A DNA stretch of 64,000 bases from JADJOM01 sp046327715 (GCA_046327715.1 JAXLXY010000009.1:1-64000); one strand, 5' to 3'; counted from the stretch's first letter, positions 52,213-59,986 are shown. Notes: generated by a model from the letters alone, not told the origin. Numbers and translations are program-made.

Positions 52213-52685
52213 CGGCGCCGTTGCCGGCATCGCTCCGGCTCTGCCTCCGCCGCCGCCGGGTCCCGGCCCCCTCGGGCGCCACGATCCAGGTCTCGCTCAC
52301 CGTGCCGAGCGACGTGGCCTGCATCGAGGAGGTCGTCGACCTGCTGGTGCGGCACTGCTGCGGCGACAGCTGGCTCTGCCGCAAGCGGCGCTTCAACCTC
52401 CGGGTGGCCATCGCCGAGGCGCTCGCCAACGCGATCGTGGCCGGCAACCAGGAAGACCGCTCCAAGACCGTGCAGGTCGAGGCCGAGCTCGGGGCCGAGC
52501 TGGTCCGGGTCGAGATCACCGACCAGGGCCCCGGCTTCAATCCGTCGAGTGTCTCCGCCCCGCTCCTTCCCGAGGAGCTCGAGCAGGCCAGCGGTCGGGG
52601 CCTGTTCCTGATCCGCAACCTGGTGGACGATGTCCGGTTCAACGAGCAGGGGAATTCCATCTGCATGACACTGCGCCGCCACTAA
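52209..52685 (+). CDS. Anti-sigma factor kinase (HATPase, RsbW/SpoIIAB-like)
   Basis: 158 residues. GHKL ATPase fold: N box in RVAIAEALANAIVAGN, G1 ITDQGPGF, G2 GRGLFLIRNLVDDV. It should bind a sigma factor and phosphorylate the STAS protein. The N-terminus (CLRRRRVPAP) is basic. GTG at 52209 overlaps the STAS gene. The stop TAA at 52683-52685 is followed, sharing one base, by ACG rather than ATG in the phosphatase frame, so coupling to the next gene is unusual. The sigma factor itself is not in the window. Confidence 0.9.
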   Translation: MTAPLPASLRLCLRRRRVPAPSGATIQVSLTVPSDVACIEEVVDLLVRHCCGDSWLCRKRRFNLRVAIAEALANAIVAGNQEDRSKTVQVEAELGAELVRVEITDQGPGFNPSSVSAPLLPEELEQASGRGLFLIRNLVDDVRFNEQGNSICMTLRRH

Positions 52686-54250
52686 CGAGCCTCGAGGCCG
52701 TCGCGGACGCCCTTGGCGCCCTCGTCGGCGCCCGGGTGCGGCTGTGGCGATTCGACGGCCGGGCGCTGCGGCGGTTCGGGCCCGGACCCGACCCCGGCTT
52801 CTCCCCCCCGATGCCGGCCACCGCGGGCCTGGTGCCCACCCCCACCGGCAGCGTCTGGCTGGCCCCCGTGCCCGACACGCGCGAGTTCTGGATCGACCTG
52901 GCCGACCTGCCCGAGGCCCGGGCCCGTGAGCTCGCCCCCCAGCTCGCCGGCATCGTCGGCGCGTTCCTCACCGCCGAGCGTGAGACCGGCGGCGTGGTGG
53001 AGGAGCTGACCGGCGTCTACAAGGAGATCGACCTCCTCTACGCGATCAGCGAGATCCTGGGCCACACGGTGCGGCTGGAGGAAGCCGCGCCCACGATCGT
53101 CCACGAGGTGGCCGAGGTGGTGGGCGCGCGGCGCGCGTCGATCATGGTGCACGACGAGGAGGCGGGCCTGCTGCGGAACGTGGCCGCCCAGGGGTTCTCC
53201 GCCGACGGCCTCGAGCCGGTGGGGATCGACGACCGCGAATCGGTGGCGGCGCGGGTCTTCCGGGAGAAGCGGATCATCGTGTTCGATCCCTCCGACCCGC
53301 TGGCCCAGAACCCCGGCTCCCACGACCCGCGGAACTACAAGGGCCAGGCCTTCCTGAGCATCCCGATCTGCTACGGGGCGGGGGGGCGCTGCGTCGGCGT
53401 GATCAACCTGACCGACCGCCTGCTCGGCGACAGCTTCACCCCCTCGGACGCCAAGCTCGTCTCGGCGGTGGCCAACCAGATCGGCGCCGCCATCGAGAAC
53501 GCCCGGCTGGTCCAGCGCGACCTGCGGCGCCAGCGGCTGCAGCGGGAGCTCGAGCTGGCCCACGACCTCCAGCTCAAGCTGCTGCCCTCGCCCGCCGTGC
53601 TGCAGAACGACGCCCTGGTGGCGGCCATCTGCCGCCCGGTCGACAACGTCGGCGGGGACTTCTACACCTTCACCCGCCTGGGCAACGGCCGGGTCGGCGT
53701 GATGCTCGGCGACGTCTCGTCCCACGGCTTCTCGGCGGCGCTGGTCATGGCGCTGGTGATGGCCGCCGCGGGCATCCACGCCCACGCCGGCTCCACCCCC
53801 GACGAGGTGCTGGTGTCGATGCTCGAGAGCATCGGCGAGGAGCTGGCCTCCACCGAGATGTACCTCTCGGTGTTCTACGGCGTGCTCGATCCCGCCAACC
53901 GGCGGCTGGTCTACGCCAGTGCGGGCCACCCGCACGCGTTCCGGCTGGCGGCGTCGGGTGCGCCGGAGCGCCTGCCCACCACCGCCCCGCCGCTGGGCCT
54001 GGCGGAGCCCGGGAGCATCCGCCGGCACCAGGTGCCCTGGGTGCCCGGCAGCGACCTGCTCTGCCTCTACACCGACGGGCTCGTCGACCAGCGGGGCGGG
54101 GAAGGGTTCAGCGAGGAGCGCCTCCTGGCCGAGCTTGCCAACCGCCGCACGGCCAACCCAGACACCATCGTCAAGGCCGTCTTCCAGGAGGCCGACAAGG
54201 CCACGCCGCACCCCGCCGACGACCGCACCCTGCTCGTACTGCGGATGTAG
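52685..54250 (+). CDS. GAF-PP2C (SpoIIE/RsbU-type) phosphatase, start codon uncertain
   Basis: About 521 residues. A GAF domain (~115-275, with EVVGARRASIMVHDEEAG and FLSIPICYG) leads through a coiled coil (RRQRLQRELELAHDLQLKLL) to a PP2C-type phosphatase with DNVGGDFYTF, LGDVSSHGFSAALVMAL and YASAGHPHA. It would dephosphorylate the STAS protein on a GAF-sensed cue. No ATG, GTG or TTG lies between the anti-sigma stop and GTG 52736, yet GC3-rich, helical coding sequence begins at about 52685. I set the start at ACG 52685 (TAACG overlap). GTG 52736 is the first standard alternative. Confidence 0.85.
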   Translation, partial: TSLEAVADALGALVGARVRLWRFDGRALRRFGPGPDPGFSPPMPATAGLVPTPTGSVWLAPVPDTREFWIDLADLPEARARELAPQLAGIVGAFLTAERETGGVVEELTGVYKEIDLLYAISEILGHTVRLEEAAPTIVHEVAEVVGARRASIMVHDEEAGLLRNVAAQGFSADGLEPVGIDDRESVAARVFREKRIIVFDPSDPLAQNPGSHDPRNYKGQAFLSIPICYGAGGRCVGVINLTDRLLGDSFTPSDAKLVSAVANQIGAAIENARLVQRDLRRQRLQRELELAHDLQLKLLPSPAVLQNDALVAAICRPVDNVGGDFYTFTRLGNGRVGVMLGDVSSHGFSAALVMALVMAAAGIHAHAGSTPDEVLVSMLESIGEELASTEMYLSVFYGVLDPANRRLVYASAGHPHAFRLAASGAPERLPTTAPPLGLAEPGSIRRHQVPWVPGSDLLCLYTDGLVDQRGGEGFSEERLLAELANRRTANPDTIVKAVFQEADKATPHPADDRTLLVLRM

Positions 54251-54279
54251 GCGAGGCCCGGCGCACGGCGCATGGCCCC

Positions 54280-54313
54280 GTTTCCCGCTTCCCGCTTCCC
54301 GTTTCCCCCTCCC
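54280..54313. repeat. 7-bp tandem array before ksgA
   Basis: GTTTCCC GCTTCCC GCTTCCC GTTTCCC CCTCCC, ending two bases before the ksgA ATG. The complementary strand has at least four GGG runs spaced by four bases, a canonical G-quadruplex pattern. Confidence 0.75.
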
Positions 54314-54315
54314 AA

Positions 54316-55098
54316 ATGCCTCCCGCCAAGAAGCGCTTCGGCCAGCATTTCCTGCACGACCCGCGGCTGCTGGGCCGGATCGCCGACGCGGTGGGCATCG
54401 AGCCCGGGGATACCGTGCTCGAGATCGGCCCGGGCCCGGGGGGGCTCACCGCCGAGCTGGCCCGGCGCGCCGCGCGCCTCGTGGCCATCGAGAAGGACCG
54501 CGACCTCATCGCGGCACTGCGCGAGCGGTATCCGGGAGTGACGATTGTCGAGGCGGACGCGCTCGAGGTGGACTGGCACGCGCTGACCGGGCCCGGCCCG
54601 GTCCGGATCGCCGGCAACATCCCCTACAACATCACCACGCCCCTGCTGGAGCAGGCCCTGGCTCCGCCGCGGCCACGGGTCGTGGTGTTCCTGGTGCAGA
54701 AGGAAGTGGCCGACCGCGTGGCCGCCCCGAGCGGCGGCCCGGACTATGGCGCCCTCAGCGTTGGGGTCCAGGCGGTGGCCCGGGTGGAGCGGCTCTTCAC
54801 CATCCCGGCCGGTGCCTTCCGGCCGCCGCCCAAGGTGGACTCGGCGGTGCTGCGGCTTACCCCCCTCGACCAGCCACTCATCCCGGTGGAGCGGACGGCG
54901 GAGTTCCGGCGGTTCGTGGTGGGGCTCTTCGGGTTCCGCCGCAAGCAGCTGGTACGGGGCCTCCGGGAGCTTCGCGGGAGCAGCGCGGAGGAAGCCGCGG
55001 CGTGGCTTGCCTGTGCCGGCATCCCGCCCGCATCACGGCCACAGGAACTGGATCCCGCCACCTTCGCCCGACTGTTCGCCTGCGTGGGGCCAGCGTAG
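54316..55098 (+). CDS. rsmA: 16S rRNA dimethyladenosine transferase
   Basis: 260 residues, also called KsgA. KKRFGQHFLHD, motif I LEIGPGPGGLTAEL and catalytic NIPYNITTPLL (residues ~98-108) are diagnostic, with FRPPPKVDSAVL downstream. It dimethylates two adjacent adenines in helix 45 of 16S rRNA, late in 30S assembly. The ATG at 54316 abuts the heptamer array with no visible Shine-Dalgarno site. It ends 100 bases before rex. Confidence 0.95.
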   Translation: MPPAKKRFGQHFLHDPRLLGRIADAVGIEPGDTVLEIGPGPGGLTAELARRAARLVAIEKDRDLIAALRERYPGVTIVEADALEVDWHALTGPGPVRIAGNIPYNITTPLLEQALAPPRPRVVVFLVQKEVADRVAAPSGGPDYGALSVGVQAVARVERLFTIPAGAFRPPPKVDSAVLRLTPLDQPLIPVERTAEFRRFVVGLFGFRRKQLVRGLRELRGSSAEEAAAWLACAGIPPASRPQELDPATFARLFACVGPA

Positions 55099-55111
55099 CA
55101 ACCCCGGCGGG

Positions 55112-55140
55112 CCGCCGAGCCGCCGAGCCGCCGAGCCGCC
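55112..55140. repeat. 8-bp repeat array between ksgA and rex
   Basis: CCGCCGAG three times, then CCGCC, beginning 13 bases after the ksgA stop. CTACCGCC CGCCG follows to 55160. Confidence 0.8.
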
Positions 55141-55173
55141 GCCCTACCGCCCGCCGCCCCCCACCGGCTAGAT

Positions 55174-55191
55174 TTGTGAAAGTTTTCACAA
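55174..55191. promoter_or_regulatory. Rex operator
   Basis: TTGTGAA-AGTT-TTCACAA is a perfect inverted repeat matching the known Rex box (TTGTGAAN4TTCACAA). It lies seven bases before the rex ATG, so rex is almost certainly autoregulated by the NADH/NAD+ ratio. Confidence 0.92.
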
Positions 55192-55197
55192 TAGCCG

Positions 55198-55818
55198 ATG
55201 CGCAAGATCGCCGAATCCACCGTCCGGCGGCTCTCCCTCTACCTGCGCTTTCTCGAGGAATTCGAGGAACAGGGGACCGAGACCGTGAGCTCCGAGGCCC
55301 TCGCCGCCCGGGGCGGGACGACGTCTGCCCAGGTCCGGAAGGACCTCTCCTTCTTCGGGTCCTTCGGCAAGCGGGGTCTCGGGTATTCGGTGGGGGAGCT
55401 GGTGCAGAAACTCCGGGAGATCCTGGGGCTGGGCCGCACCTACCGGGTGGCCATGATCGGGGCAGGGAAGATCGGCAGCGCCCTGGTGCAGTACCGTGGG
55501 TTCCTGCAGCGGGGCTTCGAGATCGTGGCGATCTTCGATACCGACCTGTCCAAGGTCGGCAAGGCGTGGAACGGGCTCACGGTGCGCGACATCCAGGAGC
55601 TCGAGGCCGAGCTGCGGCGGCAGCCGGTGGACATTGCCGTGATCGTGACCCCGGCCGAGGCGGCCCAGGCCGTGGCCGATCGCTGTGTGGCGCTGGGGGT
55701 CAAGGCGGTGCTCAACTTCGCCCCGGTGCAGCTGACCGTGCCGGAGGACGTGGTGGTGAAGACCGTGAACCTGGCGCTGGAACTGGAGACGCTGAGCTAC
55801 GCCCTGACCAATCGCTAG
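55198..55818 (+). CDS. rex: Redox-sensing repressor Rex
   Basis: 206 residues. The N-terminal winged helix (STVRRLSLYLRFLEE, TTSAQVRKDLSFFGSFGKRG) is followed by a Rossmann domain with GAGKIGSAL and a C-terminal domain-swap helix (LALELETLSYAL). It binds DNA when NADH is low and releases it when NADH is high, usually controlling fermentative and respiratory genes. The perfect Rex box at 55174-55191 directly upstream supports both identity and autoregulation. No other Rex box is seen in the window. Confidence 0.96.
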   Translation: MRKIAESTVRRLSLYLRFLEEFEEQGTETVSSEALAARGGTTSAQVRKDLSFFGSFGKRGLGYSVGELVQKLREILGLGRTYRVAMIGAGKIGSALVQYRGFLQRGFEIVAIFDTDLSKVGKAWNGLTVRDIQELEAELRRQPVDIAVIVTPAEAAQAVADRCVALGVKAVLNFAPVQLTVPEDVVVKTVNLALELETLSYALTNR

Positions 55819-55823
55819 GCGGC

Positions 55824-55842
55824 GGGCGGTGGGGCGGCCGGC
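55824..55842. repeat. 19-bp exact repeat after rex
   Basis: GGGCGGTGGGGCGGCCGGC, identical to 42623-42641. Each copy lies within six bases of a TAG stop codon. Confidence 0.6.
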
Positions 55843-55844
55843 CC

Positions 55845-55858
55845 GTTCCCCGTTCCCC
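55845..55858. repeat. 7-bp tandem pair before the arginine deiminase gene
   Basis: GTTCCCC GTTCCCC, 34 bases before the ATG at 55893. Confidence 0.55.
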
Positions 55859-55892
55859 GATCCGCCGGCCCCCCGTTACTTTCCCGTCGGCC

Positions 55893-57125
55893 ATGGCCGC
55901 ACTCAACATCACTTCCGAGATCGGGCAGCTGCAGTCCGTCCTGGTGCACACGCCGGGGGCGGAGCTGCGCGCGGTCACGCCCGGCAACAAGGGCGATTAC
56001 CTCTACGACGACATCATCCAGGTCGAGCCGGCGCAGCGTGAGCACCGCCGGTTCGTCGCGGTGCTGCAGCGGTTCGCCACCGTGTACCAGGTGGCCGACC
56101 TGCTGGCCGAGGCGCTGGAACGGCCCGAGGCGCGCGAGTACTTCACCCGCAGCACCCTGGACGTGGTCCCCTCGGAGTTCCTGGGGCGGCAGCTGGGCGA
56201 GCTGGAGCCGCGGGCGCTGGCCCGGCTGATCATCGAGGGAGTCGAGGCGGAGGGGGGCGCGGTGGGGCGGGCGCTGAACGCCATCGGGTACATGCTGCCG
56301 CCGCTGCCCAACCTCTTCTTCCCGCGCGACATCGGCGTGGTGATCGGGCGCCACGCGGTGGTCGGTTCGATGCGGCACGGCGTGCGCTGGACGGAGGAGC
56401 TGCTGATCAAGACGCTCTTCGCGTACCACCCCACGCTGGGGAACGAGGGGCTGCTCTACGACGGCTCGGAGGAGCGCCGCAGCGACTACACGCTGGAGGG
56501 CGGCGACCTGCACCTCCTGCGGCCCGACCTCCTGCTGGTGGGCTTCAGCGAACGCACCTCGGCCGCCGCCATCGACAAGCTGTGCGACGTGCTCTTCGCG
56601 CGCACCGCGATCACCGACGTGCTGGTGGTGGTGATGCCCAAGGAGCCGACGGCCATCCACCTCGACATGCTCTTCACCCAGCTCGACCGCGAGCTCTGTG
56701 CGGTGTATCCCCCGTACTTCCTGGGCCCGGAGCGGCTGGCGGTGCTGCACCGCCGGAAGGGCGAGGACGGGGTGCGCGAGATGCCCAACTTCTTCTCCGC
56801 GCTCAAGGACGTGGGGATGCCCCTCGAGCCGGTGTTCACCGGCGGCAGCCGGCGGGCCACCCAGGACCGCGAGCAGTGGACCAGCGGCTGCAACTTCGTG
56901 GCGCTCAAGCCGGGGGTGGTGGTGAGCTACCGGCGCAACGAGGGCACCATCGAGGCGCTCAAGCAGGCCGGGTTCCGGGCGGTGTCGAGTGTGGACTTCG
57001 TGGCCTTCGACGACTGGCTCGACACCAAGCACCGCACGGTGGTGACCATCGACGGCGACGAGCTGGTGCGGGGCGGTGGCGGCCCCCGCTGCATGACCCT
57101 GCCGCTGGCGCGGGCCGCCCTGTGA
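55893..57125 (+). CDS. arcA: Arginine deiminase
   Basis: 410 residues. It converts arginine to citrulline and ammonia. The catalytic set is complete: FPRD (~147-150), EGGD (~205), a His in TAIHLDMLFT and the nucleophile C400 in GGGGPRCMTLPLAR. The ATG at 55893 gives the normal N-terminus SEIGQLQSVLVHTPG. arcB and arcC are not adjacent, so this is not a full fermentative ADI operon. Instead the stop overlaps an exonuclease gene by four bases (GTGA). The neighbouring rex might influence it by read-through. Confidence 0.93.
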   Translation: MAALNITSEIGQLQSVLVHTPGAELRAVTPGNKGDYLYDDIIQVEPAQREHRRFVAVLQRFATVYQVADLLAEALERPEAREYFTRSTLDVVPSEFLGRQLGELEPRALARLIIEGVEAEGGAVGRALNAIGYMLPPLPNLFFPRDIGVVIGRHAVVGSMRHGVRWTEELLIKTLFAYHPTLGNEGLLYDGSEERRSDYTLEGGDLHLLRPDLLLVGFSERTSAAAIDKLCDVLFARTAITDVLVVVMPKEPTAIHLDMLFTQLDRELCAVYPPYFLGPERLAVLHRRKGEDGVREMPNFFSALKDVGMPLEPVFTGGSRRATQDREQWTSGCNFVALKPGVVVSYRRNEGTIEALKQAGFRAVSSVDFVAFDDWLDTKHRTVVTIDGDELVRGGGGPRCMTLPLARAAL

Positions 57126-57946
57126 TCGGGCTGGCGAGCTTCCCGGAGCGGACCCTGGTGGAGCGCGCCATGCTGCTGATGCTCGGGGGCCCGCTCGACG
57201 CCGACCGCATCGCCGCGGAGGTGCTGGGCCTGCCGGGCGCGCCGCGCGCGGTGGCGGAGCGGCTCGCGGTGGCCCTGTTCTCCGCCGACCCGCGGGTGCG
57301 CCAGCTCGAGGACGGCCGCTGGGCCCTCATCGCGGAGGTGCAGGGCTCTCCCCTGGTGGAGGAGTGCGCCTTCGCGGTGGTCGACGTCGAGACCACGGGC
57401 ATGCGCGCCAGCGGCCCCGACCGCATCACCGACATCGCGGTGGTGGTGGTGCAGGGTGCCCGGCGCGAGCTGGTGTTCGAGTCACTGGTCAATCCCGGGG
57501 TGCCCATCCCGCCCCGCATCCAGGGGCTCACCGGGATCACGGACCGGATGGTGGCCGCCGCCCCCACCTTCGAGCAGGTGGCCGACGAGGTCATTGCCGC
57601 GCTGGCGGGCCGGGTCTTCGTGGCCCACAACGCGCGGTTCGACTGGGGCTTCATCACCGCCGAGGTGCGGCGGGCCCGGGCGCTCGGCCTCTCGGGGCCG
57701 TCGCTCTGCACGGTGCGGCTCGCCCGGAAGCTCCTGCCGGTCCTCGAGTCCCGCAGCCTCGACAGCCTGAGCCTGCACTTCGGGCTGGAGAATCAGGCCC
57801 GCCACCGCGCCGCCGGCGACGCATTGGTGACCGCCGTGGTGCTCGAGCGACTGCTGGACCTGGCGCGGGAGCAGGGGGTACGTACCCTCTCCGACCTCGA
57901 GGGCCTGACCCGCAGCGGCAAGCGCGCGGCGGGCAACGAGGCGTAG
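57122..57946 (+). CDS. DnaQ-like 3'-5' exonuclease
   Basis: 274 residues. After an N-terminal helical region (~1-80) comes a DEDDh exonuclease: Exo I AFAVVDVETTG, Exo II region VFVAHNARFDWGFI and Exo III with H and D in RHRAAGDALVTAVV. It resembles the proofreading subunit and the exonuclease part of DinG- or UvrC-like fusions, but no fused domain is present. GTG at 57122 overlaps the arginine deiminase stop. The N-terminal region is not recognised; a winged helix is possible. Confidence 0.85.
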   Translation: MIGLASFPERTLVERAMLLMLGGPLDADRIAAEVLGLPGAPRAVAERLAVALFSADPRVRQLEDGRWALIAEVQGSPLVEECAFAVVDVETTGMRASGPDRITDIAVVVVQGARRELVFESLVNPGVPIPPRIQGLTGITDRMVAAAPTFEQVADEVIAALAGRVFVAHNARFDWGFITAEVRRARALGLSGPSLCTVRLARKLLPVLESRSLDSLSLHFGLENQARHRAAGDALVTAVVLERLLDLAREQGVRTLSDLEGLTRSGKRAAGNEA

Positions 57947-58024
57947 CCGGCCCGCCACCCGCTCTCCCTCGCCCCCCGGGGTCGCGGCGGCGCCGTTCCC
58001 GGCGGGGGATCCTTCATCGGCCCC

Positions 58025-58052
58025 GTTCCCCCTTCCCCCTTCCCCATCTCCC
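58025..58052. repeat. 7-bp tandem array before the MBL gene
   Basis: GTTCCCC CTTCCCC CTTCCCC ATCTCCC, ending 16 bases before the ATG at 58069. The complement carries G4-long runs with short loops. The rest of the gap (57947-58024) is GC-rich with no clear promoter. Confidence 0.7.
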
Positions 58053-58068
58053 TTCTTCTTTCCACCCC

Positions 58069-58962
58069 ATGCCGCTCTGCCACACCTTCCAGCTCGGCGC
58101 GCTGCGCTGCCACCTCCTCGACGCCGGGGCCCTCTGGCTCGACGGCGGGGCGATGTTCGGCGTGGTGGCCCGGCCCCTGTGGACCCGCAACATCACGCCG
58201 GATGAGCGAAACCGGATCCCGCTCACCATGCGCTGCCTGCTGATCGAGCATCCGGACGGCCTGGTGCTGGTCGATACCGGCCTCGGGAACAAGGAAGAGG
58301 CGAAGTTCCTCGACATCTACGGCGTGGCGAACCAGGGAGATCCCGGACCCACGCGCCTCGAGGACGCCCTGCGGGCGGCGGGGCACCGGCCCGAGCAGGT
58401 CCGCTGGGTGATCAACACGCACCTGCACTTCGACCATGCCGGCGGGAACACGACGGTCGACGCGCCCGGCTCGGGGAGCGCCGCGCCCGCCCCCCGCCTG
58501 GCCTTCCCGAACGCCACCTATATCGTGCAGCGGAACGAGCTCGCGTTCGCCCGGCACACCAACGAGCGGACCCGGGCCAGCTACCTCCCGGCCAACTTCG
58601 AGCCCGTGGCGGCGGCGGACCGGTGGCGGCTGCTCGAGGGCGACGGCGAGATCCTCCCCGGGATCTCGGCCCGGATGACGCCGGGCCACATCCCCTGGCA
58701 CCAGAGCCTGGTGCTCAGGAGCGGGGGCGAGACCGCCGTCTTCCTCGGCGACGTCATCCCGACCCACCACCACCTGCCGCTGGCGTGGATCATGGGGTAC
58801 GATCTCGAGCCGCTGCGGACCCTCGAGTCCAAGCGGGCGCTCTTCGCGGAGGCGGTCCCCGGTGGCTGGTGGTTCATTTTCGAGCACGATGCCCACGTCG
58901 CGATGGGGCGGGCGGTCCCGGAGGGCAAAGGGGTAGGGCTGGCGGACGTGGTCTGGGCGTAG
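58069..58962 (+). CDS. MBL-fold metallo-hydrolase
   Basis: 297 residues. Zinc motif NTHLHFDHAGG (HxHxDH, ~122-132), then TPGHIPWHQSLV, FLGDVIPTHHH and a late His in FIFEHDAH. The pattern matches AttM/lactonase-like MBL hydrolases, but the substrate cannot be named. The ATG at 58069 is chosen because CHTFQLGALRCHLLDAG is the usual N-terminus; the open frame upstream is the exonuclease gene in another frame. No ribosome site is seen; a pyrimidine-rich array precedes it. Confidence 0.85.
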   Translation: MPLCHTFQLGALRCHLLDAGALWLDGGAMFGVVARPLWTRNITPDERNRIPLTMRCLLIEHPDGLVLVDTGLGNKEEAKFLDIYGVANQGDPGPTRLEDALRAAGHRPEQVRWVINTHLHFDHAGGNTTVDAPGSGSAAPAPRLAFPNATYIVQRNELAFARHTNERTRASYLPANFEPVAAADRWRLLEGDGEILPGISARMTPGHIPWHQSLVLRSGGETAVFLGDVIPTHHHLPLAWIMGYDLEPLRTLESKRALFAEAVPGGWWFIFEHDAHVAMGRAVPEGKGVGLADVVWA

Positions 58963-58974
58963 CCGGCCGATCGG

Positions 58975-59003
58975 TTGACCAAACCCCGCCTCGGGGCTAG
59001 CTT
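58975..59003 (+). promoter_or_regulatory. Promoter of the infC operon
   Basis: TTGACC (58975-58980), a 17-base spacer and TAGCTT (58998-59003). It would give a leader of about 170 bases before infC. Confidence 0.6.
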
Positions 59004-59128
59004 TACCGCCGGTTTTTGAAGTGGGGGCGAGAGGCCCCCCACCCCCAGCCCGGCCCGGCCGGCGCGAACGGGTCCCACGTGCAGCGAGTGTTTGGCGGGG
59101 CGCCCACGCGCCCGTGCCCGCTGTTACC

Positions 59129-59167
59129 GGACACCCAGGGGTTCATGGGGTGTCCGTTTTCTTTTTC
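59129..59167 (+). terminator. Intrinsic terminator (attenuator) in the infC leader
   Basis: GGACACCC (59129-59136) pairs with GGGTGTCC (59148-59155), followed by TTTTCTTTTT. It is the only classic stem-plus-T-tract seen in the window and lies upstream of the gene, 15 bases before the infC start codon. That is the layout of a regulated premature terminator, as known for infC-rpmI-rplT leaders controlled by L20. Confidence 0.8.
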
Positions 59168-59182
59168 GGGAGGGGTGCCAGA

Positions 59183-59704
59183 CTGTCCACCAACGAGCGT
59201 GAGCGCCGGGTCCGCATCAATCGGCAGATCCGGATCAGTCCACTCCGGGTGATCGGTCCCGGAGGCGAGCAGCTGGGCGTGTTGCCGGTCGAGGAGGCGC
59301 TGGCCGCCGCGGTGGAGCGCGGCCTCGACCTGGTGGAAGTGGCCCCGATGGCGCGGCCGCCCGTGGTCAAGATCATGGACTACGGGAAGTACAAGTTCGA
59401 GGAAGCCAAGGCCGCGCGGGCGGCCAAGAAGAAGCAGCACGTGATCCACCTGAAGGAGATCAAGGTCCGTCCCGGCATCGAGGAACACGACTTCGAGTTC
59501 AAGAGCCGGCACGCCCGCGAGTTCCTGCTGGAAGGCAACAAGGTGAAGGTCACCATGATGTACCGGGGCCGGCAGCTGGCGCACGTCGAGCTCGGCAAGG
59601 CCGTCCTCGACCGGTTCTTCGGCACGCTGTCGGACATCGGGAAGGTCGAGCAGGACGCCAAGCTCGAGGGCCGTAACATGGTGATGGTGCTGGCCCCCAA
59701 GTGA
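59183..59704 (+). CDS. infC: Translation initiation factor IF-3
   Basis: 173 residues, the standard length. STNERERRVRINRQIRI, EEALAAAVERGLDLVEVAP and VVKIMDYGKYKFEEAKA form the N-domain; KVTMMYRGRQLAH lies in the C-domain. The only start fitting the family N-terminus is CTG at 59183, with GGGAGGGG (59168-59175) at good spacing; no ATG, GTG or TTG is available in frame nearby. E. coli infC uses AUU, and a weak start lets IF-3 limit its own translation. A regulated terminator precedes it. rpmI follows after ~80 bases. Confidence 0.94.
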   Translation: MSTNERERRVRINRQIRISPLRVIGPGGEQLGVLPVEEALAAAVERGLDLVEVAPMARPPVVKIMDYGKYKFEEAKAARAAKKKQHVIHLKEIKVRPGIEEHDFEFKSRHAREFLLEGNKVKVTMMYRGRQLAHVELGKAVLDRFFGTLSDIGKVEQDAKLEGRNMVMVLAPK

Positions 59705-59712
59705 TCGATCCA

Positions 59713-59734
59713 GGCGCGCACGGCTGTGCGCGCC
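59713..59734. promoter_or_regulatory. Hairpin between infC and rpmI
   Basis: GGCGCGCAC-GGCT-GTGCGCGCC, a perfect 9-bp stem with a four-base loop, eight bases after the infC stop. There is no T-tract. It could be an RNase site or an L20-binding element that tunes rpmI-rplT. Confidence 0.55.
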
Positions 59735-59781
59735 GCTGAAACGCAGGGCGGGCCGGTGGCCCCCCGCTGATGGAGAACGCA

Positions 59782-59976
59782 ATGCCCAAGCAGAAGACCA
59801 AGCGCGCCGCGATGAAGCGCTTCACCCGGACCGGCACCGGGAAGCTCAAGCGCTGGCACGCCAACCACAGCCACATCCTCACCAAGAAGACCCGCAAGCG
59901 GAAGAACCGGCTCAAGAAGGGCGCCCTCGTGGCCTCGGCCGACTTCCCGCGCGTCAACCGCCTCCTGCAGGCGTAA
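59782..59976 (+). CDS. rpmI: Ribosomal protein L35
   Basis: 64 residues: PKQKTKRAAMKRFTRTGTGK, then SHILTKKTRKRKNRL. GGAG at 59772-59775 is six bases before the ATG at 59782; an upstream ATG at 59770 would overlap this site. L35 binds 23S rRNA in the large subunit. It lies in the conserved infC-rpmI-rplT order with rplT ten bases downstream. Confidence 0.96.
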   Translation: MPKQKTKRAAMKRFTRTGTGKLKRWHANHSHILTKKTRKRKNRLKKGALVASADFPRVNRLLQA

Positions 59977-59986
59977 GGGAGCCACC

